Assembly: GCA_900555045.1 (NCBI GenBank)
Contig: USJW01000027.1
Span: forward strand, 1-45,268
Length of the DNA: 45,268 nucleotides
Direction of reading: 5' to 3'
Source of the DNA: an uncultured Clostridium sp.
GTDB taxonomy: Bacteria; Bacillota; Clostridia; Lachnospirales; Lachnospiraceae
Positions within the stretch are counted from its first letter, which is position 1, and each line of letters begins with the position of its first letter. The position numbers and the translations under genes were made by a program. The notes beneath the pieces were generated by a model. It had not been told where the DNA came from and made no database searches. It saw only the letters and a program-made list of their open reading frames with translations. Of the stretch, positions 33,813 to 42,253 are shown piece after piece.

Positions 33813-34474
33813 ATCTTTCCTCCGAACGCCCCGCAGATCATCTGCGAAAGGCGGTTGATCACTCTGTGGGTTGTCTCCCTCTGCGCTTCCGGAAGCACCG
33901 GCTCCAGCTGCCGCAGCGCGCAGCGCAGTCCGTGAAGACGCACAATCTCCCTTCCGCGCTCCGCCTGGGCGTGAAATCCGGTAATCTCAAAGCAGTCCTC
34001 AAGAAGCTCCCCCGCGTTCTCCGGGCCGATTCCCTCGCAGGCCGCGCATTTGACAGCGCTTCCGGCGTTCTCCCTCGCGTTCTCCCCGGCGACTTCGACC
34101 ACCGCTAAAGCCCGCTCCAACTCGAAGAGTTCCTTGGCCGTCAGCACATTCTCCGCCATCAGGTCCGCTCCGGCCTGCAAAAACATGGCCCGGACCGAGC
34201 GCAAGGCCAGCTGCGAATACGCCGCGGAGGAATATTCCGCAGGAGAATGTTCCGCGCTGCAAGCCGCCGCCTCACTCACCGCGTCCGTCCCCGCCTCAGC
34301 ACCCCTTCCATTCGTCCTCCTGCGCCCATTCTCCTCCCCGCCGATCTTCACCCCGCGGTCGTTCAAAAACTGTCTCGCCCCAGGGGTCAGCCGGGTGCCC
34401 GGCTCCGGGTGGTACTCGGAAAACGCCGATATCCGGTACTGTGCGCGCAGGTCCGCCTCCGTCAGAAACTTCAT
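33794..34474 (-). CDS. EutT-like protein (cobalamin adenosyltransferase-like) without the metal motif
   Basis: This 226-residue protein starts MKFLTEADLRAQYR and has YHPEPGTRLTPGARQFLNDRGVKI, the N-terminal signature of EutT. A variable linker (residues 45-85, rich in Gly, Ala and Ser) follows, then a helical bundle ending THRVINRLSQMICGAFGG, similar to the cobalamin adenosyltransferase fold. The His/Cys metal-binding cluster of Salmonella EutT is not seen; the cysteines are scattered (143, 146, 161, 185, 214, 222). CutC needs no B12, so an adenosyltransferase role is doubtful. The ATG overlaps the alcohol dehydrogenase stop as ATGA. Confidence 0.8.
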   Translation of the reverse strand: MKFLTEADLRAQYRISAFSEYHPEPGTRLTPGARQFLNDRGVKIGGEENGRRRTNGRGAEAGTDAVSEAAACSAEHSPAEYSSAAYSQLALRSVRAMFLQAGADLMAENVLTAKELFELERALAVVEVAGENARENAGSAVKCAACEGIGPENAGELLEDCFEITGFHAQAERGREIVRLHGLRCALRQLEPVLPEAQRETTHRVINRLSQMICGAFGGKICQRNG

Positions 34475-35613
34475 GCGGCTCCCCCTTTGCAAAGCCTTCT
34501 GTACAGGCTCTCAAACTCCTCCTTGGTCGGGATCACAGGGTTCGTCTCCGTGCACGAGTCCGCGGCGGCCTTATCGGCCATCCCGGGAACCGCTGCCAGG
34601 AATTCCTCCCGCTCCACGCCCAGCTGTGTGATCTGCTCCGGGATGTGAATCCGGTTCATCAGATTCCGGATCTGGCGGATCAGCCCGTGGACTGTCGCCT
34701 TGTCCGTGCCGGCCGCGATGCCCAGCATGTTGGCCACCTCCACATACCGCCCAAGCGCCACCGTCTCGCCCGCCGCGTCAAGCCCAGCGTTGTACGCGAT
34801 CACATGGGGCAGCAGAATGGCGTTGCTCCTGCCGTGGGCCAGATGAAATCTGGCGCCCAGGGCATGGGCCATGCTGTGGCAGATTCCCAGCGACGCGCCG
34901 TTAAACGCCACGCCCGCCAGGCAGGAGGCATTGTGCATGCGCTCCCTGGCCTCCATGTCGGATCCGTCCGCCACCGCCCGCTCCAGATAGGCCCAGACCA
35001 GGCGGATCGCCTTCTCCGCGCAGGCGTCCGTGAAATCGGTGGCCTGGGTGGAGACGTAGGCCTCCAGCGCGTGGGTCAGCACATCCATCCCCGTGTCCGC
35101 CGTGATGTTCTTCGGCACGGTGGCCGTAAGCTTCGGGTCCAAAAGGGCCACATCCGGCACCAGGGACGGATCTCTTAACGGATACTTGGCCTGGGCCTCC
35201 GGGTCCGAGATCACCGCGAACGAGGTCACCTCGCTGCCGGTTCCGCTGGTCGTCGGCACTGCCACCAGCACCGGCTTTGTTCCGCCCTCCATGGCGCTGT
35301 AGAGATGGCTCACCGCCTTGGCCGTGTCGATGGCCGAACCGCCGCCCAGGGCGATCACCGTATCCGGGCCAAAGGCACACATGCCCTCGATTCCCCTCGT
35401 CACCACCGCGATGGTCGGGTCCGGCACCACCTCCGAGAAAATCTCAAAGCATGCGCCGCTTTGGGCCAGCAGCTCCCCGATCTCCTCCGCCCGCCCCGAC
35501 TGCTTCATAAAGGGGTCGCAGATGATGTAGGCCCGCTTGATCGCAAGCTTTTTAAGGATCTCCAGTGAGCCATTGCCCATATATATTTTAGTGTTCATGA
35601 TAAACTGTTCCAA
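34471..35613 (-). CDS. cutO: iron-containing alcohol dehydrogenase of the choline microcompartment
   Basis: This enzyme of about 380 residues reduces acetaldehyde to ethanol and regenerates NAD+ for the aldehyde dehydrogenase. Family motifs are GPDTVIALGGGSAIDTAKAV (NAD), VPTTSGTGSEVTSFAVISD, and the metal ligands in GMDVLTHALEAY and HSMAHALGARFHLAHG. The start is taken as the TTG at 35613, ten bases after AAGGAGGG; the ATG at 35598 is the alternative but lies 25 bases from that RBS. It is close in type to EutG/PduQ. The symbol follows the described cut cluster. Confidence 0.9.
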   Translation of the reverse strand: MEQFIMNTKIYMGNGSLEILKKLAIKRAYIICDPFMKQSGRAEEIGELLAQSGACFEIFSEVVPDPTIAVVTRGIEGMCAFGPDTVIALGGGSAIDTAKAVSHLYSAMEGGTKPVLVAVPTTSGTGSEVTSFAVISDPEAQAKYPLRDPSLVPDVALLDPKLTATVPKNITADTGMDVLTHALEAYVSTQATDFTDACAEKAIRLVWAYLERAVADGSDMEARERMHNASCLAGVAFNGASLGICHSMAHALGARFHLAHGRSNAILLPHVIAYNAGLDAAGETVALGRYVEVANMLGIAAGTDKATVHGLIRQIRNLMNRIHIPEQITQLGVEREEFLAAVPGMADKAAADSCTETNPVIPTKEEFESLYRRLCKGGAA

Positions 35614-35617
35614 TGTG

Positions 35618-36094
35618 TCAGCTCCCTCCTTTCCTGCCAGTTTTCTCCCCGGCGCCAACCGACGCCAGGAGCTGTTCCAAAGCCCGAAGGCTTGTTTCGT
35701 CGTACAGGCTCACATGGCAGACCTGCCGGACCCCTGCCTGCCTAAGCTGCTCCTCGCACTCCATCGCCCGCCCATGGTCCCGGTCGGTTTTTGTGACCAC
35801 CCCGATGACCGGCGGGCCGAACACCTGCGCGAAGCCCGGCGGGTACACCCGCTTGGCCCGCGGCTGTGAGGCGTCCGCCAGCATGAGCACGAGGGAGGCG
35901 TCCTGGGCCGACGCGATCAGATGGCAGTGCATCCAGGGACATTCTAAGTAAGCGCCCGGCGCCTCGATGGTCCGCTCCGTGTAAACCATCACCGGCGTGC
36001 TCCGCCTGGGCCGGTCCGTCCCCTCAAGCCAGCCGGCCAGGGCCGATTTCCCGGCTCCCCTGGCGCCGATCAGCAGGATCCGCTTCCTTCTCAT
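35618..36094 (-). CDS. eutP: EutP/PduV-like small GTPase
   Basis: This 158-residue protein has a P-loop GARGAGKSAL (residues 10-19) and the G4-type motif VVTKTD. The usual DTPGEY of the family is replaced by EAPGAY at G3. SAQDASLVLMLADAS is conserved in EutP/PduV. These proteins associate with microcompartments; PduV has been linked to their positioning. The ATG overlaps the EutS stop as ATGA. Confidence 0.92.
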   Translation of the reverse strand: MRRKRILLIGARGAGKSALAGWLEGTDRPRRSTPVMVYTERTIEAPGAYLECPWMHCHLIASAQDASLVLMLADASQPRAKRVYPPGFAQVFGPPVIGVVTKTDRDHGRAMECEEQLRQAGVRQVCHVSLYDETSLRALEQLLASVGAGEKTGRKGGS

Positions 36095-36438
36095 GTCCGC
36101 GTGATCTCCGCCACGGTGAAGCCCAAAACACGTTTCAGCGTCCCCGTCACCGCCTCCAGCGCCGTCGCCACGCTGTCCACGTCCCCGGCCACCACCACGG
36201 AGCCTGTGAACCGGTCCAAAAAGCCGATCTGCACGCCCGAGGCCTTGGCCGCGATGTCCGCAGCGATGATGGCGGTCTCGTAGGGCGTCAGCGTCAGGAT
36301 CCCGATAGCCCCCAGGGCGTCGATCCCCAGGCACTCGTACACGTCCGGGACCGGCGAGGCGATCACATGGGCGATGGTGACCTGCTTGCCCGGCACGGAC
36401 TCCTCGATCACCCGGTTCACCTGTGCTCTCTCTTCCAT
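36091..36438 (-). CDS. eutS: EutS/PduU-type circularly permuted BMC shell protein
   Basis: This 115-residue protein matches EutS well: IEESVPGKQVTIAHVIASP forms the N-terminal barrel strand, LGAIGILTLTPYETAIIAADIAAKASGVQIGFLDRFTGSVVVAGDV is the BMC core in permuted order. The start at 36438 has GAGGTGAT upstream. Such hexamers have a plugged pore and may bend the shell or recruit EutP, whose gene follows by overlap. Confidence 0.94.
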   Translation of the reverse strand: MEERAQVNRVIEESVPGKQVTIAHVIASPVPDVYECLGIDALGAIGILTLTPYETAIIAADIAAKASGVQIGFLDRFTGSVVVAGDVDSVATALEAVTGTLKRVLGFTVAEITRT

Positions 36439-36457
36439 CCTCTCATCACCTCGCAAA

Positions 36458-37411
36458 TCAGTGCCGGATCACGCTCACCGGGAAGTCGTACTCCCGGATC
36501 CAGCCCTCAATCCGGTCCAAGTCCTCCTCGCTGAGGCTGGGATCCCCGTCGATCGTGTAGTCCATGTCCAGCTGCCCGTACTTGTTTACGCCCAGCTTGT
36601 GGTAGGGCAGAAGGTCGATCCCCTTAAAATTGGGGTCATCCCGGTATGGGAGCAAAAAGCGTACCACCAGGTCGATCTCCTCCCTGCTGTCGTTGATCCC
36701 CTTCAGCATGGGCATGCGCACCTTCACATTGAAGCGCCTGCGAAGCAGCTCCTTTAGGTTGTGCAGAATCCGCTCGTTCCCCATGCCCGCCAGCTCGTTG
36801 TGCCGCTCCGGGTCCATGTGCTTGATGTCAAAGAGGAACAGGTCCACAAACTCAGCGATCTCCAACAGCTTCTCCGTCCCGATCTGCCCGCAGGTCTCGA
36901 TGGCGGTGTTGATTCCCTCCGCCTTGCAGGCCATGAGCAGGCTTTTTGCCGCCTCCGGCTGGGAGGTGCACTCCCCGCCGGTCAGCGTGACCCCGCCGCC
37001 GGACAGCTCGTAGAAGGCAGCGTCCTCCTCCACCAGCTTTAAGAGCTCCGACACCGTTTTGTACTCCCCGGTGATCTCAAGCGCCCCCTGGGGGCAGCTC
37101 TCCTTGCACTTTCTGCAGCCGATACAGTCCAAGTCCCTCAGCACCCGGTGCAGGCCGGTCTCCCCGGAGAGGACGTGAATCCCCACCGGGCAGACGTCCG
37201 CACAGGCGCCGCAGTTTATGCAGGAGCTCTTCTTGAACATCACCTGGATCTTCCGGTCCAGCCCCTCCGGGTTGGCGCACCACTTGCAGCGCAGGGGGCA
37301 GCCCTTGAAAAAGACGTTGGTCCGGATTCCGGGGCCGTCGTACATGTTGTATTTCTGCACGTTGAAAATCAGCGCTTTGCGCTCAATGGCGCCCGCATTT
37401 GCATGTTCCAT
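36458..37411 (-). CDS. cutD: choline TMA-lyase activating enzyme (radical SAM)
   Basis: This 317-residue glycyl-radical enzyme activase cleaves SAM and takes a hydrogen from the glycine of CutC. The radical SAM cluster ligands are Cys38, Cys42 and Cys45 (CPLRCKWC). Two additional 4Fe-4S motifs of the ferredoxin insert are Cys64/67/70/74 and Cys96/99/102/106. GGGVTLTGGECTSQP is the SAM-binding glycine motif. It follows cutC by 33 bases, the usual pairing. Confidence 0.97.
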   Translation of the reverse strand: MEHANAGAIERKALIFNVQKYNMYDGPGIRTNVFFKGCPLRCKWCANPEGLDRKIQVMFKKSSCINCGACADVCPVGIHVLSGETGLHRVLRDLDCIGCRKCKESCPQGALEITGEYKTVSELLKLVEEDAAFYELSGGGVTLTGGECTSQPEAAKSLLMACKAEGINTAIETCGQIGTEKLLEIAEFVDLFLFDIKHMDPERHNELAGMGNERILHNLKELLRRRFNVKVRMPMLKGINDSREEIDLVVRFLLPYRDDPNFKGIDLLPYHKLGVNKYGQLDMDYTIDGDPSLSEEDLDRIEGWIREYDFPVSVIRH

Positions 37412-37444
37412 CTCGCTCTCTTCCTTCCCTATATACGGCGGTGA

Positions 37445-39988
37445 TCAGAAATGAGTCAGCATGGTGCGGCTGATGATCTCATCCTGCACATCCTTGCACA
37501 GCTCCACGAAGAATGCGCTGTAACCGGCCACGCGGACGATCAGATCCCGGTACTGCTCCGGGTGCTTCTGGGCCTCGATCAGCGTGTTGTTGTCCAGGTA
37601 GTTGAACTGCATCTCGCCGTTTCCGAACATGCAGGCGGTCCGCAGCAGCGTGATCAGGCTCTCCTCGCCCTCCGGCGTGTCAAGTAACCCCGCCATGATC
37701 TTGAAGTTGTGCACCATGCCGATGTTCATGCAGTCGTTGGCCATCTTGGACACGGACTTGATGATCGCCGTGGGGCCCTTAAAGTCGGCGCCCTGGGTGG
37801 GGCTGATTCCGTCGGACAGCGGCAGCCATGCGTGGCGTCCGTTGGCGGAGGCGCCGGTCATCTGGCCGAACGGCGTGTTGTTGGAGATGGACAGGGTGCC
37901 GTGGCTGAGCCTGGAGTACAGGGTCTTGTACTTGCGGTGCTCCTGCTCCGTAAAGTTCACCAGGTCCGCCGCGATCAGATCGGCGTAGTCGTCGTCGTTT
38001 CCATATTTCGGCGCGTTCAGGCAGTCGGTGCGCACCTGCTCGTAGCCCTTAAAGTCCGCCTTCAGCGCCTCATTTAACTGAGTCAGGGTGTACTTTTTGT
38101 CGTCGAACACCAGCTTCTTTATGGCCGCCATGGAGTCCGCGTAGGTGGCCAGGCCGGACCAGATGACGCCGGGGCCGAAGTTGTACATGGCGCCTCCCGC
38201 GGAGACGTCCTTTCCCTTCTCCATGCAGCCCTCGTACATGATGGACATGAGGGGCTTGGGAGCCAGATCACGGTGCACCCGCTGGGAGATCACGGTGGCC
38301 ACGGAGGTCCACTTGGTGATGTACTTGATCTCATCCTTTACCGCGGCCTCGAACTCCTCGTAGGTTTTAAACCGCTCCAGATCGCCCATGTCCGGGCAAA
38401 CCTGCTTGCCGTACCAGAGCGGCACGCCGTGGTTTAACGCCAGCTCGATGCAGATGGGCCACTGGGTGTAGGAGGTGCTGGTCCACTGGTAGAGACGGCC
38501 GGACTTCTGGGGCTCCACGCAGCCCATCAGGCAGTAGTCCCTGGCGTCCTCGATGGAGACGCCCTTGGCCAGCATCATCTTGATGTGCGCGTCGTCGAAG
38601 TGGCAGGCCGGGAAGCCCATGCCGGAGCGGACCACGTCCACGATCTTCTTTAGGTACTTCTTCGGGGACTTGTTGTGGATGCGGCAGGCCAGGGAGGGCT
38701 GGTAAATCTTCACGTGGCGCACCGCGTCCATCAGCAGGTAGGTCAGGTCGTTGGTGGCGTCCCGGCCGTCCCTGGTCACTCCGCCCACGCACATGTTCAC
38801 GAAGGGCTGGTATCCGGCGAAGAACTTGGAGCCGCCCTCGCTGGTGATCCACATCATCTCGGACATCTTGATCAGCATGCAGCCCGCCAGCTCGAAGGCC
38901 TGGTAGTCATTTAAGCGGCCGGACTCAATGTCGCCCTTGTAGTAGGGGTACATGTACTGGTCCACGCGTCCGATGGACATGCCGGTCTGGTTCTCCTCCA
39001 CCACCAGCAGGGACTCGATGGTCCAGACTGCCTGGATGGCCTCCCAGAAGGTCTCGGGCTTGTGGGCCGGAACCCGCGCGTTGACCTCGGAAATCTTTAA
39101 GAGCTCGGCGCGGCGCTTGGGGTTACTCTCCTTCTCCGCCAGCTCCCTGGCGTACTCGGACATTCTCCTCGCGTAGATCATCACGCCCTCGGTGGTGTCG
39201 ATAATGGACTTGTAGAAGTAAATCTTCTCGATGTCGTCCGGGTTCTCGTAATCCAGCTGCTCTAAGTGCTCTCTGGCCTCCTGCTGGATGTCCAGCATAC
39301 CCTTTTTCATCAGGATCACGTCGTAGCCGGGGTTGGAGTCGCCGCCGCCGTTTAAGGCGTGGTAGGAACAGTCGGACACGAAGGACTCGCCGGACAGCTC
39401 CCAGACACCCGCCTCGCGGTACTGGTCCTCGCAGTACTCATCCACGGATTTGCCCTTCCAGAAGGGGAACAGCTCCTCCCGCATGATCCGTTTGTCCTCG
39501 TCGGAGATGTAGAAGGGGTCCTGGGGTCTGGTCCCGATGGTGTCGATCTCGTCCTCCATCCATCTCCAGGCGATGTCCGGGGAGAACGCTCCGGCTCTGG
39601 GCGCGCCGCAGGGTGCGCCGACGATCAGCTCGTTATCCTGGATCACCAGGGGCGCGGTCTCGCAGCAGTAGCGGAAGCACTTGGCCCGCAGCATGATCTT
39701 GGGCATACCCGGGTTCTCCCTTGCAATCTTTGTGATGGCTCTGGCCCGGTAGGTGGTGATGGTCGGCTTGTGGGTCAGGTAGTTCTCCTTTAACGCCTTT
39801 AAGCGGGGCGTCATCCCGTCCGGGATCCCGGTGCCCTCGCTCTCGCAGCAGAACTCTGCGGCCGGGGCCTCCTTCTTTGTGATCTCATCCGACACCGCCT
39901 CGAACATCTTCATCAGCGATGCCCGCTCCTGCGGTGTCATGTTTTTTGTCGCTTCCGCGAGTTTATTTGAAAATTCACGAATATCCAA
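37445..39988 (-). CDS. cutC: choline trimethylamine-lyase
   Basis: This glycyl-radical enzyme cleaves choline to trimethylamine and acetaldehyde. The proposed start is TTG at 39988, with GAGAGGGGA just upstream, giving MDIREFSNKLAEATKN and 847 residues, as in the short CutC class. The frame also runs upstream to 40093 but without an RBS. Catalytic residues fit CutC: thiyl Cys490 and base Glu492 in GCVEPQ, glycyl radical Gly822 in RVAGYSAFF. The choline pocket Tyr209, Asp217, Phe396, Thr503 and Tyr507 is all present, each one position above the numbering of the Desulfovibrio enzyme. This excludes the glycerol, propanediol and pyruvate lyase branches. Confidence 0.98.
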   Translation of the reverse strand: MDIREFSNKLAEATKNMTPQERASLMKMFEAVSDEITKKEAPAAEFCCESEGTGIPDGMTPRLKALKENYLTHKPTITTYRARAITKIARENPGMPKIMLRAKCFRYCCETAPLVIQDNELIVGAPCGAPRAGAFSPDIAWRWMEDEIDTIGTRPQDPFYISDEDKRIMREELFPFWKGKSVDEYCEDQYREAGVWELSGESFVSDCSYHALNGGGDSNPGYDVILMKKGMLDIQQEAREHLEQLDYENPDDIEKIYFYKSIIDTTEGVMIYARRMSEYARELAEKESNPKRRAELLKISEVNARVPAHKPETFWEAIQAVWTIESLLVVEENQTGMSIGRVDQYMYPYYKGDIESGRLNDYQAFELAGCMLIKMSEMMWITSEGGSKFFAGYQPFVNMCVGGVTRDGRDATNDLTYLLMDAVRHVKIYQPSLACRIHNKSPKKYLKKIVDVVRSGMGFPACHFDDAHIKMMLAKGVSIEDARDYCLMGCVEPQKSGRLYQWTSTSYTQWPICIELALNHGVPLWYGKQVCPDMGDLERFKTYEEFEAAVKDEIKYITKWTSVATVISQRVHRDLAPKPLMSIMYEGCMEKGKDVSAGGAMYNFGPGVIWSGLATYADSMAAIKKLVFDDKKYTLTQLNEALKADFKGYEQVRTDCLNAPKYGNDDDYADLIAADLVNFTEQEHRKYKTLYSRLSHGTLSISNNTPFGQMTGASANGRHAWLPLSDGISPTQGADFKGPTAIIKSVSKMANDCMNIGMVHNFKIMAGLLDTPEGEESLITLLRTACMFGNGEMQFNYLDNNTLIEAQKHPEQYRDLIVRVAGYSAFFVELCKDVQDEIISRTMLTHF

Positions 39989-40115
39989 TGTATTCCCCTC
40001 TCTCTTTCCTAATTTGCAGGGTGTCCCGGCCGGAATTATCAGCACTAAATTTATTTTGCTGCTAATTTTAAAGTCACAAGGGCCCGCGCACACCCCAAGG
40101 GATACCCCCTGTCAT
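39989..40115 (-). promoter_or_regulatory. cutC leader with hairpin and operator-like motif
   Basis: This 127-base gap is the largest between genes inside the operon. It holds an imperfect hairpin (ATTATCAGCA 40035-40044 against TGCTGCTAAT 40057-40066) before the cutC RBS. The 9-mer GGGATACCC (40099-40107) is the same as in the operon promoter dyad. No convincing internal promoter is seen. Confidence 0.45.
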
Positions 40116-41588
40116 CTATTTGGCGGTCAATTGATCCAATATCAGTCTCAGTAACGCCGCCGGATCCGGCTCCCTGTCGGCGGCAGTGTGAGGAGCCTCT
40201 TGCGGCTGTCCCGCCGTCTCCGCCTTCCACGGTTCATGCTTCACGCCTCTCGCCACCCTCCGCAGATACACCAGGTTCATCGGCGACACGTTGTCGGAGG
40301 TAATCCCCTGCCCCGCGTTCACCGCGCCCAACGTCACGGACGGGAACAGGTTGGTGGTGGCCCCCGCCGCTCCGAATGCCGCGGGCGTGTTCACCAGAAT
40401 CCGCCCCACCGGCTTCTTTAGCGCGAACTGGCGGATCACCGCCTCGTCCCGGCAGTGGATCGCAAGGGTGTGGCAGCGATTGTCGCCCGCCAGCAGCTCC
40501 ATGCACTTCTCACAGGCGCGCATCCAGTCGTTCTCAATGTAGAACACCAGCACCGGGCACAGAAGCGGCCTCGCGTAGGGGTTCTCGCCGGAGATGTAGC
40601 GCTGCTCGCTGACCAGCACCCGCGTGCCCTGCGGCACCTCAAACCCGGCCCGCTTCGCCAGCCAGACAGCGGATTTTCCCACCGTCTCCGGGTCCTGGCC
40701 GCCTCCGTGTATGCACAGAAGCTGCACCAGCGCTTCCTCCTCCGTAGCGCTCATAAAGTAAGCGCCCCGCTGCTGCATCTCCCGCCTGGCCTCCCGGGCG
40801 ATCGCGCTGTCTGCGACCACGTACTGCTCGGCGGCGGCCATGATCCCGCAGTCAAAGCTGCGGCTCACCAGAATGTCCTCCACCGCCCGGGCCACGTCCG
40901 CGGACCGCTCGATAAACACCGGGCACGGCACGATTCCGCCGAAGATCACCGGCTTTTTGCTCCTGGCAGCGGCCTCTAAATACTCCGGCACGCCGGTGTC
41001 CAGGATCAGGGAAACCGACGGGTGCGCGAGCATCGCCAGGGTTCCCTCCCCCGTCACCGTGCCCGGGCAGGAGATCGCTCCGTCCGGAAGCCCCGCCCCG
41101 CACGCGGCCTCTGCCAGGATCTCTGCGGCCCTTCTGACCGTGCGCTCCGCCCGGGGATGGGGCGCGAACACCACCGCATTTCCGGACTTCACCGCCATGG
41201 CGGCGGCGCTCACCACCGCGGCCACCGGACCGGCGGCCGGGCAAAGGGCCAGAACCACGCCCATGGGCACGCCCACCACCGCGACGCCCGTCTTCTCATC
41301 CTCCTCCAGGCAGCCCACGCAGCGCATGCCGCGCAGCTGCTCCGCCAGGGCCCCGCAGATAAACCGGTCCTTCCGGCATTTATCAGCGGCCTCCCCGTAA
41401 CCGGTCTCCTGGGCGGACATCCGGGACAGAGTGTCCAGCTGTCCGGCCGCCGCCTTAAGCATGGCCTCCAGGATGTGGTCCAGCTTCTCCTGGGGGAACG
41501 CGGCCATCGCGGCAGCGGCCTCCCCGGCCCGCTCCATCAAAATCCGGGCTTCCTGCACGGAGAGTAAGTCCTTGTCAACAAATGTCAT
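40116..41588 (-). CDS. aldehyde dehydrogenase-like protein lacking the catalytic cysteine
   Basis: This 490-residue protein aligns along its full length with the active enzyme at 29080-30603 but appears catalytically dead. The nucleophile Cys251 is Ala251 (FDCGIMAAAEQ in place of FDYGTICASEQ). Oxyanion Asn120 is Gly120 (CPAAGPVAA in place of PSTNPTST). The GVGAGN nucleotide loop reads FGGIVP. The frame is intact, with no stop or frameshift, and the end has the amphipathic cargo-type helix ALLRLILDQLTAK after a Pro-rich linker. This suggests selection for a structural or regulatory task rather than decay. A cysteine four residues upstream (Cys247) is unlikely to replace the nucleophile. Confidence 0.9.
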   Translation of the reverse strand: MTFVDKDLLSVQEARILMERAGEAAAAMAAFPQEKLDHILEAMLKAAAGQLDTLSRMSAQETGYGEAADKCRKDRFICGALAEQLRGMRCVGCLEEDEKTGVAVVGVPMGVVLALCPAAGPVAAVVSAAAMAVKSGNAVVFAPHPRAERTVRRAAEILAEAACGAGLPDGAISCPGTVTGEGTLAMLAHPSVSLILDTGVPEYLEAAARSKKPVIFGGIVPCPVFIERSADVARAVEDILVSRSFDCGIMAAAEQYVVADSAIAREARREMQQRGAYFMSATEEEALVQLLCIHGGGQDPETVGKSAVWLAKRAGFEVPQGTRVLVSEQRYISGENPYARPLLCPVLVFYIENDWMRACEKCMELLAGDNRCHTLAIHCRDEAVIRQFALKKPVGRILVNTPAAFGAAGATTNLFPSVTLGAVNAGQGITSDNVSPMNLVYLRRVARGVKHEPWKAETAGQPQEAPHTAADREPDPAALLRLILDQLTAK

Positions 41589-41603
41589 ACCATCGCTCCC
41601 TTC

Positions 41604-41912
41604 CTACCCCTGGGGCAGCAAGCTTTCCAGGCTGTAGCGGGTGATAATCTTTTCCAGATGGGGGTGGGGTCTGGGGATGACCACGGAGCTGTAAACCTCC
41701 GCGCCCATGGCCTCCACCGCCTTCACGCCCGCGTCCACCGCAGTCTTACACGCCCCCACATCGCCGCGCACCAGCACGGAGATATAACCGGAGGCCACAT
41801 TCTCATAGCCGATCAGCTCCACATCCGCGGCCTTGCACATGGCGTCCGCCGCCTCCAGGACAAACACCAGACCGAATGTCTCGATCAGCCCGATTGCCTC
41901 ATACTGTTCCAT
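41604..41912 (-). CDS. BMC-H hexameric shell protein
   Basis: This 102-residue shell protein is a single BMC domain: MEQYEAIGLIETFGLVFVLEAADAMCKAADVELIGYENVASGYISVLVRGDVGACKTAVDAG. The C-terminus extends by a short amphipathic stretch (HLEKIITRYSLESLL). The pore region ENVASGYIS is unlike the GGG pore of the two end-of-operon paralogues, so its selectivity may differ. It lies 15 bases before the inactive aldehyde dehydrogenase gene. Confidence 0.95.
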   Translation of the reverse strand: MEQYEAIGLIETFGLVFVLEAADAMCKAADVELIGYENVASGYISVLVRGDVGACKTAVDAGVKAVEAMGAEVYSSVVIPRPHPHLEKIITRYSLESLLPQG

Positions 41913-41935
41913 ATGTTCGATTCCTCTCTCATAGT

Positions 41936-42232
41936 CTAAGCGTCAATGTCGTGGACAGAAACGATGTCGCCCACTCCCCGGATGGGGCGCGGCATCACGT
42001 TCTTGGCCGTCAGCTTTCCGATGGCCGCTGCGGCTTTTGCCCCCGCCTCCACGGAGGAGCGCACCGCCGCCACATCCCCCTTCACCATGATGGTGACCAG
42101 GGTGGATCCCACGTTCTCGTAGGAGATCAGCTCCACATCCGCGGCCTTCAACATCTTATCCGCCGCCTCAAGGGCGGGAACCAGGCCCACGGTCTCCACC
42201 AGGCCTAACGCCTCCTCGCCGTAATATCTCAT
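41936..42232 (-). CDS. BMC-H hexameric shell protein
   Basis: This 98-residue BMC-H protein reads LGLVETVGLVPALEAADKMLKAADVELISYENVGSTLVTIMVKGDVAAVRSSVEAG. The pore segment ENVGSTLVT differs again from the other hexamers. It pairs in tandem with the next shell gene, 23 bases away. The operon thus encodes at least three pore types in simple hexamers. Confidence 0.95.
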   Translation of the reverse strand: MRYYGEEALGLVETVGLVPALEAADKMLKAADVELISYENVGSTLVTIMVKGDVAAVRSSVEAGAKAAAAIGKLTAKNVMPRPIRGVGDIVSVHDIDA

Positions 42233-42253
42233 AGTCCGTGCCTCCCTCTCTCA

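Noticed and set aside
39989..40093. Upstream N-terminal extension of CutC
   Set aside because: The 35 extra residues have no start codon with an RBS and would include the leader hairpin; the TTG at 39988 gives the expected CutC N-terminus.
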